NCBI RefSeq assembly: GCF_900090315.1 | Contig: NZ_FMHZ01000002.1 | Location: forward strand, 5,054,501 to 5,118,500 | DNA from: Micromonospora citrea | GTDB lineage: Bacteria > Actinomycetota > Actinomycetes > Mycobacteriales > Micromonosporaceae | DNA: 64,000 nt | Direction: 5' to 3' | Shown here: piece by piece, positions 23,650 through 32,345 of the stretch | Numbering within the stretch: the stretch's first letter is position 1 | Layout of the letters: every line of letters starts with the position of its first letter | Translations under genes and position numbers: made by a program | Notes under the pieces: model-generated | Database searches by the model: none | Told to the model about the DNA's origin: nothing | Seen by the model: the letters and a program-made list of their open reading frames with translations, nothing else

Positions 23650-24713
23650 CCGCCGTCGTCGCCCCGACCGACACGAGCGGGCTGCGGGCCCGGTTCGACG
23701 CCGCGCTCGCCGCCTTCCTCGACCGGCAGGGCCGGGACTGGCCGGACGGCGCGCCCCGGGGCGTCTTCACCGCGCTGCACCGGTTCGTGCTGGCCGGCGG
23801 CAAGCGGCTGCGTCCGCTCTTCTGCTACTGGGGCTGGCGGGGCGCGGGCGGCGCCGACGGCGCACCGATCGTGGCGGCCGCCGCCGCGTTGGAGCTGTTC
23901 CACGCGTTCGCGCTGATCCACGACGACATCCTGGACGGCAGCGACCGCCGTCGGGGCGGGCCGTCGGTGCACCGGCTCTTCGCCGACCTGCACGCCCGCT
24001 CGTCCTGGCGCGGCGACCCCGAGGCGTACGGGCGCAACACCGCGCTGCTCTGCGGTGACCTCTGCGCCGCCTGGTCCGACCAGATGTTCCACGAGTGCGG
24101 CCTGGACGTGGGGCGGGTGCGCCGGGGGTACGCGGTCTACGCGCTGATGCGCACCGAGGTGATCGCGGGGGAGTACCTGGACCTGGTCTCCGGGGTGGGC
24201 GACGGGTCGGTGGCGAGCGCGCTGACCGTCGTCCGGATGAAGGCGGCCCGCTACACGGTCACCCGGCCGTTGCAGATCGGGGCGACGCTGGCCGGGGCCG
24301 GGCCGGAGCTGCTCGCCGCGCTGGCCGAGTTCGGCGACCCGCTGGGCGACGCGTTCCAACTGCGCGACGACGTGCTGGGGGTCTTCGGCGACCCGACGGT
24401 CACCGGCAAGTCGGTCCTGGACGACCTGCGGGAGGGCAAGCCGACGGTGATGATGGCGCTGGCCCGTGGCGCCGCCGACCGGGCGCAGGCCGCGCGGCTG
24501 CGGGAGCTGTTCGGCAACCCGGCGCTCGACGGCGACGGCGCCGCCGAGCTGCGGAAGATCATCGAAGCCACCGGGGCCCGCGAGCGGATCGAGGAGATGA
24601 TCCGGGTGCGCGCGGAGGCCGCCCTGGCGGCCCTGGGGGCCACCCCGGTGACCGCCGAGGCCCGCGCCGCCCTGACCACCCTCGCCGCCCGGGCCGTCGA
24701 CCGTCCCCACTGA
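23646..24713 (+). CDS. Polyprenyl diphosphate synthase (trans-isoprenyl type)
   Basis: 355 residues; GTG 23646 overlaps the eboF stop. GGKRLRP (51-57) binds isopentenyl diphosphate; first Asp-rich motif DDILD (93-97); second motif in FQLRDDVLGVFGD; also KSVLDDLREGKPT. It condenses isopentenyl diphosphate to a linear all-trans polyprenyl diphosphate. In the first motif the residues just before DDILD are ALIH, so large aromatic stoppers at -4/-5 are not obvious and a C20 or longer product is possible. It likely supplies the UbiA-type enzyme of the same operon. It is the last gene before the promoter at 24738. Confidence 0.92.
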   Translation: MTAVVAPTDTSGLRARFDAALAAFLDRQGRDWPDGAPRGVFTALHRFVLAGGKRLRPLFCYWGWRGAGGADGAPIVAAAAALELFHAFALIHDDILDGSDRRRGGPSVHRLFADLHARSSWRGDPEAYGRNTALLCGDLCAAWSDQMFHECGLDVGRVRRGYAVYALMRTEVIAGEYLDLVSGVGDGSVASALTVVRMKAARYTVTRPLQIGATLAGAGPELLAALAEFGDPLGDAFQLRDDVLGVFGDPTVTGKSVLDDLREGKPTVMMALARGAADRAQAARLRELFGNPALDGDGAAELRKIIEATGARERIEEMIRVRAEAALAALGATPVTAEARAALTTLAARAVDRPH

Positions 24714-24737
24714 GTCGTGGCTTCGGGCAGGCGGCGA

Positions 24738-24812
24738 CTTTTGACGAGATCGACGAAAGTTGGTGCCGAATCGGCGGAAGGTATGGACACATCGATGCTC
24801 GTCGCTTAATGT
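24738..24812 (+). promoter_or_regulatory. Promoter of the secreted sugar-oxidation genes with the shared 52-nt element
   Basis: 24738-24789 is the second copy of the element at 9134-9185. TGGACA (24784-24789) is the -35, and TAATGT (24807-24812) 17 nt on is the -10, differing by one base from the -10 at 9204. The start codon of the dehydrogenase is at 25029, so the leader is ~210 nt and contains nothing else I can name. The rest of the 24714-25028 gap has no gene. Confidence 0.7.
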
Positions 24813-25028
24813 CGGGCCATCACGAATGTGTTTCGTCGAGGTGAACCGGCGGCGCGGGAACCCATCGACTGGTGACCTCCGATCGATGGGGTCCGCTCCA
24901 TCCCTCGCAGGTCGCGGCCGGCCGGGCACGGCACCCCGGCGGGCCGACCGCATCCCCCCGCTACGGCATCCGGCGCGACGGCGCGCGCCCGCCCTGGCAG
25001 TCACTCGTCAGGAAGGGACGGCACACCC

Positions 25029-27872
25029 ATGTCCACCCAGGACGTCTCCACTCCACGGCTCCGGCGACGCTTCTCCGCCGCCTCGGCGCTGCTGCTGGTC
25101 GCCACCGCCGGCACGGTCGCCCTCGGCGCCGGCCCGGCCCAGGCCCACCCCATCGTCGGCACCGACTTCCAGCAGGTCACCCTCGCCAAGGGCGTCGCCG
25201 AGGTGGGCGAGCCCATGACGATCGCGGTGCTGCCGGACCGGTCGGTCCTGCACACCGCCCGCAACGGCACCGTCCGGCGGACGGACTCCGCCGGCACCAC
25301 CTCCGTGATCGGCACGCTGCCGGTCTACACCCACGACGAGGAGGGGTTGCAGGGCATCGGGGCCGACCCGAACTTCGCCAGCAACCGGCACATCTACCTC
25401 TACTACGCGCCACCGCTGGCCACCCCCGCCGGCGACGCGCCGGCGACCGGCACCGACTTCTCGGCCTGGCAGGGCGTCAACCGGCTGTCCCGGTTCACCC
25501 TCAACGCCGACTTCACGATCAACACCGGCAGCAGGGTCGACATCCTCGACGTGCCCGCCGACCGGGGCATCTGCTGCCACGTCGGCGGCGACATCGACTT
25601 CGACGCCGCCGGCAACCTCTACCTCTCCACCGGCGACGACACCAACCCGTTCGACTCGGCCGGGTACGCGCCCATCGACGAGCGCACCAACCGCAACCCT
25701 GCGTACGACGCGCAGCGCACCGCCGCCAACACCAACGACCTGCGCGGCAAGATCCTGCGGATCAAGGTGAACGCCAACGGCACGTACTCGATCCCGGCCG
25801 GCAACATGTTCGTCGACTCGGACGCGCGGACCCGCCCCGAGATCTACGCGATGGGCTTCCGCAACCCGTTCCGGATGAGCGTCGACCGGGCCACCGGCAT
25901 CGTCTACGTGGGCGACTACGGCCCGGACGCCGGCACCACCAGCGCCCGGGGCCCCAGCGGCCAGGTCGAGTTCAACCGGATCACCGGTCCCGGCAACTAC
26001 GGCTGGCCGTACTGCACGGGCACCAACACCGCCACCGAGACGTACGCCGAGTGGGACTTCGCCGCCGGGACCGGTGGGGCGAAGTACAACTGCTCCGGCG
26101 GGCCGACCAACAACTCGTTCCGCAACACGGGCCTGCCCACCCTGCCCGGCGCGAAGCCGGCCTGGATCCGGTACGCCGGCGACGCCGGCACCCCGCCGGA
26201 GTTCGGCGGCGGCTCCGAGTCGCCCATGGCCGGCCCCGTCTACCGCTACGACGCCGCGCTCAACTCCACCACCAAGTTCCCGCAGTCCTTCGACGGGCAG
26301 TTCTTCGCCGGCGAACTCGGCCGGGGCTGGGTCAAGCCGATCCACCTCAACGCCGACGGCAGCCCGGGCGGCATCGACACGTTCCCGTGGAACGGCAAGC
26401 AGATCATGGACATGGCGTTCGGGCCCGAGGGCGCGCTCTACATCCTCGACTACGGCACCGGCTACTTCAACGGCGACGCCAACTCGGCGCTCTACCGCTA
26501 CGACTACATCGCCGGCGGCAACCGGGCGCCGACCGCTGTCGCCGCGGCCGACAAGACCTCCGGCGCGGCCCCGCTGACCGTGAACTTCTCCTCGGCCGGG
26601 TCCAGCGACCCGGAGGGCGGGGCGCTCACGTACTCCTGGGCGTTCGGCGACGGCACCAGCTCGACGGCGGCCAACCCCAGCAAGACCTACACCGCCAACG
26701 GCACCTACCAGGTCACGCTGACCGTACGCGACCCCCAGGGCGCCACCGGCACGGCGAACGTGCAGATCGGCGTCGGCAACACCGCGCCCACGGTCACCAT
26801 CAACAGCCCGGCCAACGGCAAGCTGTTCAGCTACGGCGACACCGTGCCGTTCAGCATCACGGTGACCGACCCGGAGGACGGGGCCATCGACTGCACCAAG
26901 GTCAAGATGACGTACGTGCTGGGCCACGACAACCACGGCCACCAGATCACCTCGAAGAACGGCTGCTCGGGCTCGATCACCATCCCCGTCGACGGTGAAC
27001 ACGACGACGCGGCGAACATCTTCGCCGTCTTCGACGCCGAGTACACCGACGCGGGCGGGCTGACCACGCACAAGCAGCACACCCTCCAGCCGCGCAAGCG
27101 CCAGGCGGAGCACTTCAAGACCTCCTCCGGCGTCGGCACCTTCGACAAGGGCACCGCCGAGGGCGGCAGGACCGTCGGTGACATCCACAACGGCGACTGG
27201 ATCGCGTTCGAGCCGTACCGGATCGACAACGCGACCTCGTTCAGCGCCCGGGTCTCCTCGGCCGGTGCCGGCGGCACCCTCCAGGTGCGGGTCGGCTCGC
27301 CCACGGGCACCGTGCTCGGCTCCGCGACCGTGCCGGTCACCGGCGCCTGGGACGCGTTCACCACGGTCAGCGGCAGCATCTCCGGGGCGCCGGCCAGCAC
27401 CGGCACGCTCTACCTCACGTTCGCGGGTACGGGCACCGGCGCGCTCTACGACGTGGACACGTTCGCCTTCACCACCGGCTCGGCGGGGGTCCGCACCGGC
27501 CCGGTCGTCGGGCTCGGCGGCAAGTGCCTGGACGTGCGCAACGCCGCCACGGCCGACGGCACCCAGATCCAGATCTACGGCTGCAACGGCTCCGCCGCGC
27601 AGACGTGGACGGTGACGCCGAACTCGACGGTGAAGGCGCTGGGCAAGTGCCTGGACGTCTCGGGCGGCGCGTCGGCCGACGGGACGAAGATCCAGTTGTG
27701 GACGTGCAACGGCACGGGCGCGCAGAACTGGTCGGCCCAGGCGGACGGGACGCTGAAGAACCCGCAGTCGGGCAAGTGCCTGGACGTCTCGGGCAACAAC
27801 CCGGCCGACGGTCAGGCCGTGCACCTGTGGACCTGCCACACCGGCGCCAACCAGAAGTGGACCCTGCCCTGA
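25029..27872 (+). CDS. Secreted PQQ-type sugar dehydrogenase with PKD, carbohydrate-binding and ricin-lectin domains
   Basis: 947 residues. The signal peptide is cleaved after AQA (residue 39). Residues ~45-490 are a glucose/sorbosone dehydrogenase beta-propeller (EEGLQGIGADPNF, HVGGDIDFDAAGNLYLSTGD, MGFRNPFRMSVD), a family that uses pyrroloquinoline quinone to oxidise sugars. Then come a PKD domain (~498-580), a linker domain with a Cys pair (~585-690), a CBM6-like domain (~692-820) and a three-lobed ricin-type lectin (~828-947) with repeated GKCLDV and QIQIY/QLWTC motifs. It acts outside the cell on polysaccharide-bound sugar. The lectin is identical to that of the next gene. ATG 25029 lies after AGGAAGGG. 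The operon promoter carries the element shared with the ROK operon. Confidence 0.92.
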   Translation: MSTQDVSTPRLRRRFSAASALLLVATAGTVALGAGPAQAHPIVGTDFQQVTLAKGVAEVGEPMTIAVLPDRSVLHTARNGTVRRTDSAGTTSVIGTLPVYTHDEEGLQGIGADPNFASNRHIYLYYAPPLATPAGDAPATGTDFSAWQGVNRLSRFTLNADFTINTGSRVDILDVPADRGICCHVGGDIDFDAAGNLYLSTGDDTNPFDSAGYAPIDERTNRNPAYDAQRTAANTNDLRGKILRIKVNANGTYSIPAGNMFVDSDARTRPEIYAMGFRNPFRMSVDRATGIVYVGDYGPDAGTTSARGPSGQVEFNRITGPGNYGWPYCTGTNTATETYAEWDFAAGTGGAKYNCSGGPTNNSFRNTGLPTLPGAKPAWIRYAGDAGTPPEFGGGSESPMAGPVYRYDAALNSTTKFPQSFDGQFFAGELGRGWVKPIHLNADGSPGGIDTFPWNGKQIMDMAFGPEGALYILDYGTGYFNGDANSALYRYDYIAGGNRAPTAVAAADKTSGAAPLTVNFSSAGSSDPEGGALTYSWAFGDGTSSTAANPSKTYTANGTYQVTLTVRDPQGATGTANVQIGVGNTAPTVTINSPANGKLFSYGDTVPFSITVTDPEDGAIDCTKVKMTYVLGHDNHGHQITSKNGCSGSITIPVDGEHDDAANIFAVFDAEYTDAGGLTTHKQHTLQPRKRQAEHFKTSSGVGTFDKGTAEGGRTVGDIHNGDWIAFEPYRIDNATSFSARVSSAGAGGTLQVRVGSPTGTVLGSATVPVTGAWDAFTTVSGSISGAPASTGTLYLTFAGTGTGALYDVDTFAFTTGSAGVRTGPVVGLGGKCLDVRNAATADGTQIQIYGCNGSAAQTWTVTPNSTVKALGKCLDVSGGASADGTKIQLWTCNGTGAQNWSAQADGTLKNPQSGKCLDVSGNNPADGQAVHLWTCHTGANQKWTLP
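27513..27872 (+). repeat. Ricin-lectin coding repeat, copy 1
   Basis: 360 bp matching 29695-30054 at 355 positions. All five differences are synonymous, so the 119 encoded residues are identical. The adjacent CBM6 domains are only moderately similar, which points to recent gene conversion limited to the 3' ends. Confidence 0.95.
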
Positions 27873-27877
27873 CCTGA

Positions 27878-27909
27878 GGCGGGGAGGGGCCGCCGTGCTC
27901 CTCCCCGCC
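27878..27909 (+). terminator. Hairpin between the two secreted-protein genes
   Basis: Arms 27878-27887 and 27900-27909 (GGCGGGGAGG / CCTCCCCGCC, 10 bp, exact), loop 12 nt, 5 nt past the stop of the dehydrogenase. It may be a terminator or, since the next gene starts 40 nt later, an attenuating or RNA-stabilising structure. Confidence 0.55.
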
Positions 27910-27948
27910 CCGGTAGGCCCTCGACAGCCCCGGCAATTGGAGAGCGAC

Positions 27949-30054
27949 ATGCGCAGACTCCTCCGACCCCTCCTCGGCGCGGCCACCGCCGTCCTCGCCG
28001 TCCTCGCCTGCACCACCCCGGCCACCCCGGCCAGCGCCGCCGACGCCCCGTACGACGTGCTGGTCTTCTCCAAGACGGCCGGCTTCCGGCACGACTCCAT
28101 CGCGGTCGGCACCCAGGCGATCCGCGACCTCGGCGCGGCCAACAACTTCACCGTCACCGCCACCGAGGACGCCGCCCAGTTCACGACCGCCAACCTGTCC
28201 CGCTTCGAGGCGGTGGTCTTCCTCAACACCACCGGCGACGTGCTCGACGGCACGCAGCAGAGCGCCTTCGAGTCGTACATCGGCGCGGGCGGCGGGTACG
28301 TCGGCGTGCACGCCGCCGCCGACACCGAGTACGGCTGGTCCTTCTACGGCAACCTGGTCGGGGCGTACTTCGCCTCGCACCCGCACATCCAGCAGGCGAA
28401 CGTGAAGGCGGAGAACCGGGCGCACGCGGCGACCGCGCACCTGCCGCAGACCTGGACCCGCACCGACGAGTGGTACAACTACCAGACCAACGCCCGCTCC
28501 ACGGCCCGGGTGCTGGCCACCCTGGACGAGTCCTCCTACTCGGGCGGCTCGATGGGTGCCGACCACCCGCACTCCTGGTGCAAGACCTACAGCGGCGGCC
28601 GGTCCTTCTACACCGGCGGCGGGCACACCCAGGCGTCGTACGCCGAGCCGGCCTTCCGCGCCCACCTGCTCGGCGGCATCCGGTACGCGGCCGGCCGGGC
28701 CAAGGCCGACTGCCGGCCCGAGACCGGATACACGCCGCTCTACAACGGCTCCACCACCGGCTGGTCCCAGGCCGGGCCGGGCAGCTTCAGCAACGCCGAC
28801 GCCACCCTCACCTCGGTCGGCGGGATGGGCCTGTACTGGTACAGCGCGAAGCAGTTCACCAACTACTCGCTGAAGCTGGACTGGCGGCTCGCCGGTGACG
28901 ACAACTCCGGCGTCTTCATCGGCTTCCCGGCCTCCAGCGACCCCTGGTCGGCGGTCAACAACGGCTACGAGGTGCAGATCGACGCCACCGACGCCGCCGA
29001 CCGCACGACCGGCGCCGTCTACACCTTCAAGTCCGCCGACATCGCCGCCCGGGACGCGGCGCTGAACCCGCCGGGGGAGTGGAACACCTACGAGCTGCTG
29101 GTCGAGGGCGAGCGCCTCCAGGTCTTCCTGAACGGCATGAAGATCAACGACTTCACCAACACCGACCCGGTCCGCTCGCTCGCCGGCCACATCGGGCTCC
29201 AGAACCACGGCACCGGCGACGACGCCTCGTTCCGCAACATCCGGATCAGGGAACTGGGTGTCAACCCGCCGGGCGGGAACACCGTCCAGGCCGAGGCGTT
29301 CAGCTCGGCCTCCGGGGTCTCGCCGTTCACCAAGGCCGGCGCGAACGGCGGGCAGACCCTCGGGCACATCGACCCGGGCGACTGGGCCGCGTACGCCGGG
29401 CTCGACCTGACCGGCACGACGTCGCTGCGGGCGCGGGTGGTCTCCGGCGGGCCGGGCGGCACCCTCCAGGTGCGTACCGGCTCCGCGACCGGCACCGTGC
29501 TCGGCTCGGTCGCCGTGCCGAACACGGGGAGCTGGACCACCTTCGCCGACGTCACGGCCGCCCTCTCCGGGGTGCCGTCCGGCACCGGCACGCTCTACCT
29601 GACCTTCACCGGCTCGGGCACGGGGCTCTTCGACGTGGACGACTTCACCCTGGTCAGGTCCGGCGGCAGCGGCGGCGTCGGCCCGATCCGGGGTCTGGGC
29701 GGCAAGTGCCTGGACGTGCGCAACGCGGCCACGGCCGACGGCACGCAGATCCAGATCTACGGCTGCAACGGCTCCGCCGCGCAGACGTGGACGGTGACGC
29801 CGAACTCGACGGTGAAGGCGCTGGGCAAGTGCCTGGACGTCTCGGGCGGCGCGTCGGCGGACGGGACGAAGATCCAGTTGTGGACGTGCAACGGCACGGG
29901 TGCGCAGAACTGGTCGGCCCAGGCGGACGGGACGCTGAAGAACCCGCAGTCGGGCAAGTGCCTGGACGTCTCGGGCAACAACCCGGCCGACGGTCAGGCC
30001 GTGCACCTGTGGACCTGCCACACCGGCGCCAACCAGAAGTGGACCCTGCCCTGA
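27949..30054 (+). CDS. Secreted ThuA / 3-keto-disaccharide hydrolase / CBM6 / ricin-lectin protein
   Basis: 701 residues, exported. The signal peptide could be cleaved after ASA (residue 30); VLAC at 18-21 leaves a lipoprotein form possible. Residues ~33-255 are a ThuA-like (glutamine-amidotransferase-fold) domain (FSKTAGFRHDSI, GGGYVGVHAAADTEYGW). Residues ~262-440 are a 3-keto-disaccharide hydrolase domain (DUF1080: NSGVFIGFP, NTYELLVEGERLQVFLNG). A CBM6-like domain (~447-570) and a ricin lectin (582-701) follow. ThuA proteins are tied to 3-keto-sugar metabolism, so this protein probably cleaves oxidised glycosides made by a dehydrogenase. ATG 27949 with GGAG at spacing 6; the in-frame upstream codons lack a signal sequence. 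Confidence 0.92.
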   Translation: MRRLLRPLLGAATAVLAVLACTTPATPASAADAPYDVLVFSKTAGFRHDSIAVGTQAIRDLGAANNFTVTATEDAAQFTTANLSRFEAVVFLNTTGDVLDGTQQSAFESYIGAGGGYVGVHAAADTEYGWSFYGNLVGAYFASHPHIQQANVKAENRAHAATAHLPQTWTRTDEWYNYQTNARSTARVLATLDESSYSGGSMGADHPHSWCKTYSGGRSFYTGGGHTQASYAEPAFRAHLLGGIRYAAGRAKADCRPETGYTPLYNGSTTGWSQAGPGSFSNADATLTSVGGMGLYWYSAKQFTNYSLKLDWRLAGDDNSGVFIGFPASSDPWSAVNNGYEVQIDATDAADRTTGAVYTFKSADIAARDAALNPPGEWNTYELLVEGERLQVFLNGMKINDFTNTDPVRSLAGHIGLQNHGTGDDASFRNIRIRELGVNPPGGNTVQAEAFSSASGVSPFTKAGANGGQTLGHIDPGDWAAYAGLDLTGTTSLRARVVSGGPGGTLQVRTGSATGTVLGSVAVPNTGSWTTFADVTAALSGVPSGTGTLYLTFTGSGTGLFDVDDFTLVRSGGSGGVGPIRGLGGKCLDVRNAATADGTQIQIYGCNGSAAQTWTVTPNSTVKALGKCLDVSGGASADGTKIQLWTCNGTGAQNWSAQADGTLKNPQSGKCLDVSGNNPADGQAVHLWTCHTGANQKWTLP
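29695..30054 (+). repeat. Ricin-lectin coding repeat, copy 2
   Basis: Second copy of the 360-bp lectin segment at 27513-27872; both copies end at the stop codon. Confidence 0.95.
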
Positions 30055-30072
30055 TCCGCTGACCCTCCCGTT

Positions 30073-30148
30073 CCTCCCCGCGATCCCGCGGTCCGTCCCC
30101 GGCACGGTGTGCGCACCGGGGACGGACAGCCGCGGCATCGCGGGGAGG
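30073..30148 (+). terminator. Very strong two-tier hairpin terminator
   Basis: Outer stem 30073-30084 / 30137-30148 (CCTCCCCGCGAT / ATCGCGGGGAGG, 12 bp exact). Inner stem 30091-30102 / 30116-30127 (GTCCGTCCCCGG / CCGGGGACGGAC, 12 bp exact), with CCGCGG blocks between. It ends the secreted-protein unit 18 nt past the stop. The remaining 30149-30363 holds no gene I can see; a G-rich patch occurs at 30141-30170. Confidence 0.8.
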
Positions 30149-30363
30149 GCGGGGGGTTTCGTGGAGGGCCCGGCGGTTCTAGAGTGGGGGCGGCGACCGT
30201 GGCGGTTGCCGGTGACCGGCGGGAGGCGCAACCCGGCGGGTCCAGGTGCGCACCCGCACCCACCGGTGCCCCGCCGTGGCCCGCCGCCGCACCGGCCCGG
30301 CCGGTCACCCTCGCCCCGGTCACGCACCCACGGAATCCCCCATCACCCCAGGGGAGAAGCACC

Positions 30364-31371
30364 ATGGCGCGACCCATCACGCTCTTCACCGGCCAGTGGG
30401 CCGACCTTCCGTTCGACGAGGTCTGCCGGCTCGCCTCCGAGTGGGGCTACGACGGGCTGGAGATCGCCTGCTGGGGCGACCACTTCGAGGTCGACAGGGC
30501 ACTCGTGGACGACTCGTACGTCGAGCGGAAGCGCGAGACCCTGGCGAAGCACAACCTGAAGGTCTTCGCGATCTCCAACCACCTGGTCGGCCAGGCCGTC
30601 TGCGACCACCCGATCGACGAGCGGCACCAGGGCATCCTGCCGGCCAGGATCTGGGGCGACGGCGAGCCCGAGGGCGTACGCCGCCGGGCCGCCGAGGAGA
30701 TGAAGGACACCGCCCGGGCGGCGGCGAAGCTCGGCGTCGACACCGTCGTCGGCTTCACCGGCTCGTCGATCTGGCACACGCTGGCGATGTTCCCGCCGGT
30801 GCCGCCGTCGATGATCGAGCGTGGCTACCAGGACTTCGCCGACCGGTGGAACCCGATCCTCGACGTCTTCGACGAGACGGGGGTGCGCTTCGCCCACGAG
30901 GTGCACCCGAGCGAGATCGCGTACGACTACTGGACGACGAAGCGGGCGTTGGAGGCGGTCGGGCACCGGCCCGCGTTCGGGCTGAACTGGGATCCGTCGC
31001 ACTTCGTCTGGCAGGAGCTGGACCCGGTGAACTTCATCTTCGACTTCGCCGACCGGATCTACCACGTCGACTGCAAGGACGCGAAGGTGCGTACGGGGGA
31101 CGGGCGGCGGGGCCGGCTCGCCTCGCACCTGCCGTGGGCGGACATGCGGCGCGGCTGGGACTTCGTCTCCACCGGCCACGGCGACGTGCCCTGGGAGGAC
31201 TGCTTCCGGGCGTTGAACGCGATCGGCTACGCCGGCCCGATCTCGATCGAGTGGGAGGACGCCGGCATGGACCGCCTCGTCGGCGCCCCGGAGGCCCTGA
31301 AGTTCGTCCGCGGGCTCGCCTTCGACGCCCCGGCCGCCGCGTTCGACGCCGCGTTCAGCAGCCGGGACTGA
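30364..31371 (+). CDS. Sugar phosphate isomerase/epimerase (xylose-isomerase-like TIM barrel)
   Basis: 335 residues, cytosolic; ATG 30364 after AGGGGAGAAG. Barrel motifs: [72 protein letters not shown] and [11 protein letters not shown], giving Glu/Asp/His metal ligands. Members of this group are often encoded next to Gfo/Idh/MocA dehydrogenases and ThuA proteins and epimerise or cleave keto sugars. It follows the secreted sugar-oxidation genes but beyond a strong terminator, so its expression is probably separate. It is unlike the isomerase-like proteins of the ebo-like operon in sequence. Confidence 0.9.
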   Translation: MARPITLFTGQWADLPFDEVCRLASEWGYDGLEIACWGDHFEVDRALVDDSYVERKRETLAKHNLKVFAISNHLVGQAVCDHPIDERHQGILPARIWGDGEPEGVRRRAAEEMKDTARAAAKLGVDTVVGFTGSSIWHTLAMFPPVPPSMIERGYQDFADRWNPILDVFDETGVRFAHEVHPSEIAYDYWTTKRALEAVGHRPAFGLNWDPSHFVWQELDPVNFIFDFADRIYHVDCKDAKVRTGDGRRGRLASHLPWADMRRGWDFVSTGHGDVPWEDCFRALNAIGYAGPISIEWEDAGMDRLVGAPEALKFVRGLAFDAPAAAFDAAFSSRD

Positions 31372-31380
31372 GCCGGGCCG

Positions 31381-31448
31381 TCGCACCTGCCCGTACGCAC
31401 ACGAGCGGGTCGGTCACCGGATGGCGACCGACCCGCTCGGAGGTGCGA
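31381..31448. terminator. Bidirectional terminator between convergent genes
   Basis: Exact 14-bp stem CGAGCGGGTCGGTC (31402-31415) / GACCGACCCGCTCG (31426-31439), loop 10 nt, framed by an exact outer stem TCGCACCT (31381-31388) / AGGTGCGA (31441-31448). It lies between the stops of the convergent genes at 31371 and 31449. Confidence 0.8.
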
Positions 31449-31853
31449 TCAGAGAGTGCTGCCGTTGGTGCCCGAGCTGGACGGCTTGCTGCGGGGCGTG
31501 GTGGTGGCCGACGTCGACGCGGAGGTCGAGCCGGTGCCGGACGAGCCGGAGCCCGCCTTCGCCCCCACCGTGGCCGGCGTTCCGGCGAACGCGTCGTCGG
31601 CGGCGGTGAGCTCCTGCTTGCTGCCGTTGCTGCTCAGCTTCTCGCCCAGCTTCGACTGGCCGAGCTTGTCCTTGCCCTCGCTGTAGAGGCGGGTCGCCTG
31701 GGCCTGCGCGACACCGGCCGCCTCCTGGACGGTCGGGTGGTCGAGCACCTTGCGGCCCCGGATCACCAGCTCCTCGTACTTCTCCCGACCGGCACGGGCG
31801 CCCAGGACGAATCCCGCAGCCAGCCCGCCAAGAAACATGATCTTTCCGCGCAT
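31449..31853 (-). CDS. YtxH-like small membrane-anchored protein
   Basis: 134 residues. One N-terminal hydrophobic segment (MRGKIMFLGGLAAGFVLGAR) is followed by the AGREKYEELVIRGRKVLDHP pattern common in YtxH-domain and related actinobacterial proteins, an amphipathic helix, and a Ser/Thr/Gly-rich, probably extracellular or flexible tail. ATG 31853 has GGAAGGAG upstream. No enzymatic motif; a role in envelope stress is suggested only by analogy with YtxH proteins. Confidence 0.75.
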   Translation of the reverse strand: MRGKIMFLGGLAAGFVLGARAGREKYEELVIRGRKVLDHPTVQEAAGVAQAQATRLYSEGKDKLGQSKLGEKLSSNGSKQELTAADDAFAGTPATVGAKAGSGSSGTGSTSASTSATTTPRSKPSSSGTNGSTL

Positions 31854-32124
31854 GGCGGCTCCTTCCGTACCTGACGCGCCGTCGTCCGGCGGTTACCCCG
31901 CCGGAGGCGACCAAATCGCGCCTGTCTCCTCTGTCCGCAGCTAACTACCCATCCTGCTCTCCGCTCATACCTCCTTGTGCCCGGATGACGATTTGTCTGG
32001 TTTATTGTCGTGTCGGCGGGGCACGGAGGGCGGGGGGTAACCCCCTGGACCAACACCCCCCGGAATCCTGTACTCTTGTCCCCGTCGCACGGCGCGGAGA
32101 GATCCGCACCGCACGGCACAGCGG

Positions 32125-32197
32125 TCCCCCGTAGCTCAATTGGCAGAGCAGCCGGCTGTTAACCGGCAGGTTTTTGGTTCGAGTCCAAACGGGGGAG
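32125..32197 (+). tRNA. tRNA-Asn (anticodon GTT)
   Basis: 73 nt. Acceptor TCCCCCG (32125-32131) pairs with CGGGGGA (32190-32196), discriminator G32197. The anticodon loop CTGTTAA has GTT at 32158-32160 on a GCCGG/CCGGC stem. The T-loop is TTCGAGT. The 3' CCA is not encoded. TACTCT about 50 nt upstream is a possible -10. Confidence 0.95.
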
Positions 32198-32345
32198 CTT
32201 CCACACCGAACGCCCGTCGGCCCTGCCGGCGGGCGTTCGTCGTAGGCGCCCCCTCCGTCCTCCCGGCGGCCGGGTTTCGGCCACCCCGAGCGCTCTCGCC
32301 CGGCAGGATGGGCGGTGTCGACCTAGGCTCCATCTGCGTCGATCG

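Noticed and set aside
31449..31853. Plus-strand small frames opposite the YtxH-like gene
   Set aside because: The minus strand has a good ribosome site, a membrane anchor and a terminator beyond its stop; plus frames have none.
32125..32197. tRNA-Asn as an integration site
   Set aside because: No repeat of its 3' end was seen within the window and flanking genes look native.
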